A stretch of 64,000 nucleotides of DNA, from positions 1,726,001 through 1,790,000 of the forward strand of contig NC_008321.1 in assembly GCF_000014685.1 (NCBI RefSeq), in the 5' to 3' direction. The position numbers and the translations under genes are program-made. Under the pieces are notes generated by a model, which worked only from the letters and a program-made list of their open reading frames with translations, had not been told where the DNA came from and did no database searches. This document shows positions 62,930 through 64,000 of the stretch, in pieces (positions within the stretch are counted from its first letter, which is position 1; the number at the start of each line of letters is the position of its first letter). The DNA comes from Shewanella sp. MR-4. GTDB taxonomy: Bacteria > Pseudomonadota > Gammaproteobacteria > Enterobacterales > Shewanellaceae.

Positions 62930-63601
62930 CTAGACCACCTGTTTGGCGACGAGATCCCGAATTGTCATTGCGGCATGCAAAATATGATGTCGCAGCAACG
63001 CCGTGGCTTTCTCTGTTTCTCTTTGTTTGCAATAGTTGAGCAGTTCACGGTGCTCGTGCTCTGCTGCGGGAATACCTCCTGCGAGCAGCAATTGCAAACG
63101 GATATATCTATCGCAGTTAGTATTGAGGCCGTGGACAACCTCTAGCGTATGTGGACGATTGGCGGCTTGATATAAACAGGTATGAAACTGTGTATTTAGC
63201 TCGCTCCAACTGGCGACGGCATCTTCATGTTTAAAGGCCGATTCCAATTGCTCCAATACGCGTTCTGCTTTTATTAAATCTTCTTCTTGAAGTCGTGGTA
63301 TGGCTTTGGCGAGTAGATCGGTCTCGATCATGGCGCGTAATTCAAAAAGCTCAGTCACTTGTTCAACGGATAATTCGGTCGCGGTCGCCCCTTTGTGGGG
63401 TTCGAACTTCACAAGCCCCTCCGCCTCCAGCTGTAGTAAGGCTTCTCTCACGGGAATACGGCTTACATGTAAGGCCTCGGCTAAGGCGCTTTGTCTGAGT
63501 GGTTCCCCTGCGGCTATATCACCCGAAAGAATTTTCTCTCTCAGCACTTCTACAACTAATTGGGTGCGGGTTTTATGGACTATAGGCGTAGTTCGACTCA
63601 T
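62930..63601 (-). CDS. GntR-family regulator with FCD domain
   Basis: A 223-residue FadR/FCD-type regulator. The winged helix spans about 10-75 ('LREKILSGDIAAGEPLRQSALAEALHVSRIPVREALLQLEAEGLV'-region, 'EPHKGATATEL'). The FCD ligand domain (about 80-215) contains 'LFELRAMIETDLLA', 'WSELNTQFHTCLY' and 'EHRELLNYC', whose Asp/His positions normally bind a metal and a carboxylate ligand. Effector and targets are unknown. It lies 92 bases upstream of fabH. I saw no obvious palindrome near its own start. It is not the PdhR presumed to bind the pflB/focA boxes, though that cannot be excluded from sequence alone. Confidence 0.88.
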   Translation of the reverse strand: MSRTTPIVHKTRTQLVVEVLREKILSGDIAAGEPLRQSALAEALHVSRIPVREALLQLEAEGLVKFEPHKGATATELSVEQVTELFELRAMIETDLLAKAIPRLQEEDLIKAERVLEQLESAFKHEDAVASWSELNTQFHTCLYQAANRPHTLEVVHGLNTNCDRYIRLQLLLAGGIPAAEHEHRELLNYCKQRETEKATALLRHHILHAAMTIRDLVAKQVV

Positions 63602-63918
63602 TATGACCGTCTGTTTTTAGGTGTTTTATTGTTATCCGTGCAAGGTTACCGTTAAAAAGAGTACAAATAAAGGGAAAAGCTCGATTGAATACCGCATTCC
63701 TTATGCCTGAAAAACATTTATCGGCTGATTTATTGGGCTAAATACGCTGTGATAAGTCGTCTTTTATTCTTGTCTTAAACTCGCTTAGGTTGAGATAAGC
63801 CGGATCTGGGGCAAACAGTGTCATGTCTCTAACAACTTCGCGGTGCAATTTCTTGCAATGGATGGAATAATAGGGAAATTACGCATTAAGCGCCGTTTTT
63901 AGTGAGTGGAGTAGTACT
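63602..63918. other. Divergent interval between the GntR gene and gmhB
   Basis: About 317 bases. It should hold promoters for both genes. I found no clear operator palindrome, no ORF and no RNA gene. Confidence 0.45.
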
Positions 63919-64000
63919 GTGGGTACAGTCAATCGAGCCGTATTTTTAGACCGTGATGGTGTGATCAACAAAGATCATGGTTATGTGCATCAGGTGGATG
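63919..64000 (+). CDS. gmhB: D-glycero-beta-D-manno-heptose 1,7-bisphosphate 7-phosphatase GmhB (5' end only)
   Basis: Only the first 27 codons lie in the window, translated by hand. GTG at 63919 follows GGAG by seven bases. The start 'AVFLDRDGVINKDHGYVHQVD' (split here as FLDRDG and INKDHGYV) matches GmhB, including the HAD nucleophile motif DRDG. GmhB removes the 7-phosphate in ADP-heptose synthesis for lipopolysaccharide core. The short visible part limits confidence to family level. Confidence 0.85.
   Translation, partial: MGTVNRAVFLDRDGVINKDHGYVHQVD

Noticed and set aside
1..64000. Mobile elements, prophage, CRISPR, tRNA or rRNA
   Set aside because: No transposase, integrase, phage gene, regularly spaced repeat array or tRNA-like cloverleaf was found on reading the window, though a tRNAscan or CRISPR search was not possible.

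Overview
The window reads as ordinary chromosome of a Shewanella-type gammaproteobacterium (S. oneidensis or the MR-4/MR-7/ANA-3 group). The basis is gene content and order (folX-yfcH, yfbV/ackA-pta, pflBA opposite focA, cysZ/smc-zipA-ligA, a DUF4212/sodium-solute symporter pair followed by DUF294 and an exonuclease) and protein-level familiarity. Species was not confirmed by any search. I see no rRNA, tRNA, phage, insertion sequence, integron or CRISPR array.

Layout. 1-5.1 kb: the start of a beta-helix lipoprotein opposite an MprF-type aminoacyl-phospholipid synthase paired with an AcvB/VirJ-type hydrolase. 5.2-11.3 kb: a DUF3083-like gene, tesA opposite the ybbA-ybbP ABC system, and a compact second signal peptidase I. 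11.4-18 kb: gltS, folX-yfcH, an AI-2E family permease with a SAM methyltransferase, three small genes (one a 30-codon ORF in its own transcription unit) and a noncoding stretch with DnaA-box-like motifs. 18.4-29.4 kb is a mixed-acid fermentation block: pta, ackA, yfbV, pflA, pflB, focA and yfcC, with two operator-quality PdhR boxes in the 1-kb pflB/focA interval. 29.5-36.2 kb: a TonB-dependent receptor with a possibly structured 5' leader, a TDT-family transporter, a methyltransferase and cysK.

36.5-43 kb: a split-domain RDD protein coupled to a KAS III-like enzyme, an unrecognised small protein, a DUF5916 barrel protein and cysZ. 43-50.6 kb: smc, zipA, ligA and DUF2919. 50.7-53.6 kb: an HD-GYP protein with altered motifs, a YeeZ-like oxidoreductase and dsbA. 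54-58.8 kb: symporter small and large subunits, then DUF294 and a DEDDh exonuclease overlapping by one base. 59-64 kb: a MarR regulator opposite an NADP-dependent oxidoreductase with matching operator copies, an LRAT-like protein, a GntR regulator followed by fabH behind a terminator-like hairpin, and the first codons of gmhB.

How genes work together: pflB/pflA, focA, pta and ackA convert pyruvate to formate and acetate plus ATP and move formate across the membrane. mprF and the AcvB-like gene probably make and unmake aminoacylated lipid. smc, zipA and ligA serve chromosome organisation, division and DNA ligation. The best leads for something undescribed are regulatory: nested inverted repeats in the TonB receptor leader, the 30-codon transcription unit, the MarR operator pair, the hairpin before fabH and the DnaA-box cluster. 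No wholly new multi-gene system is evident.
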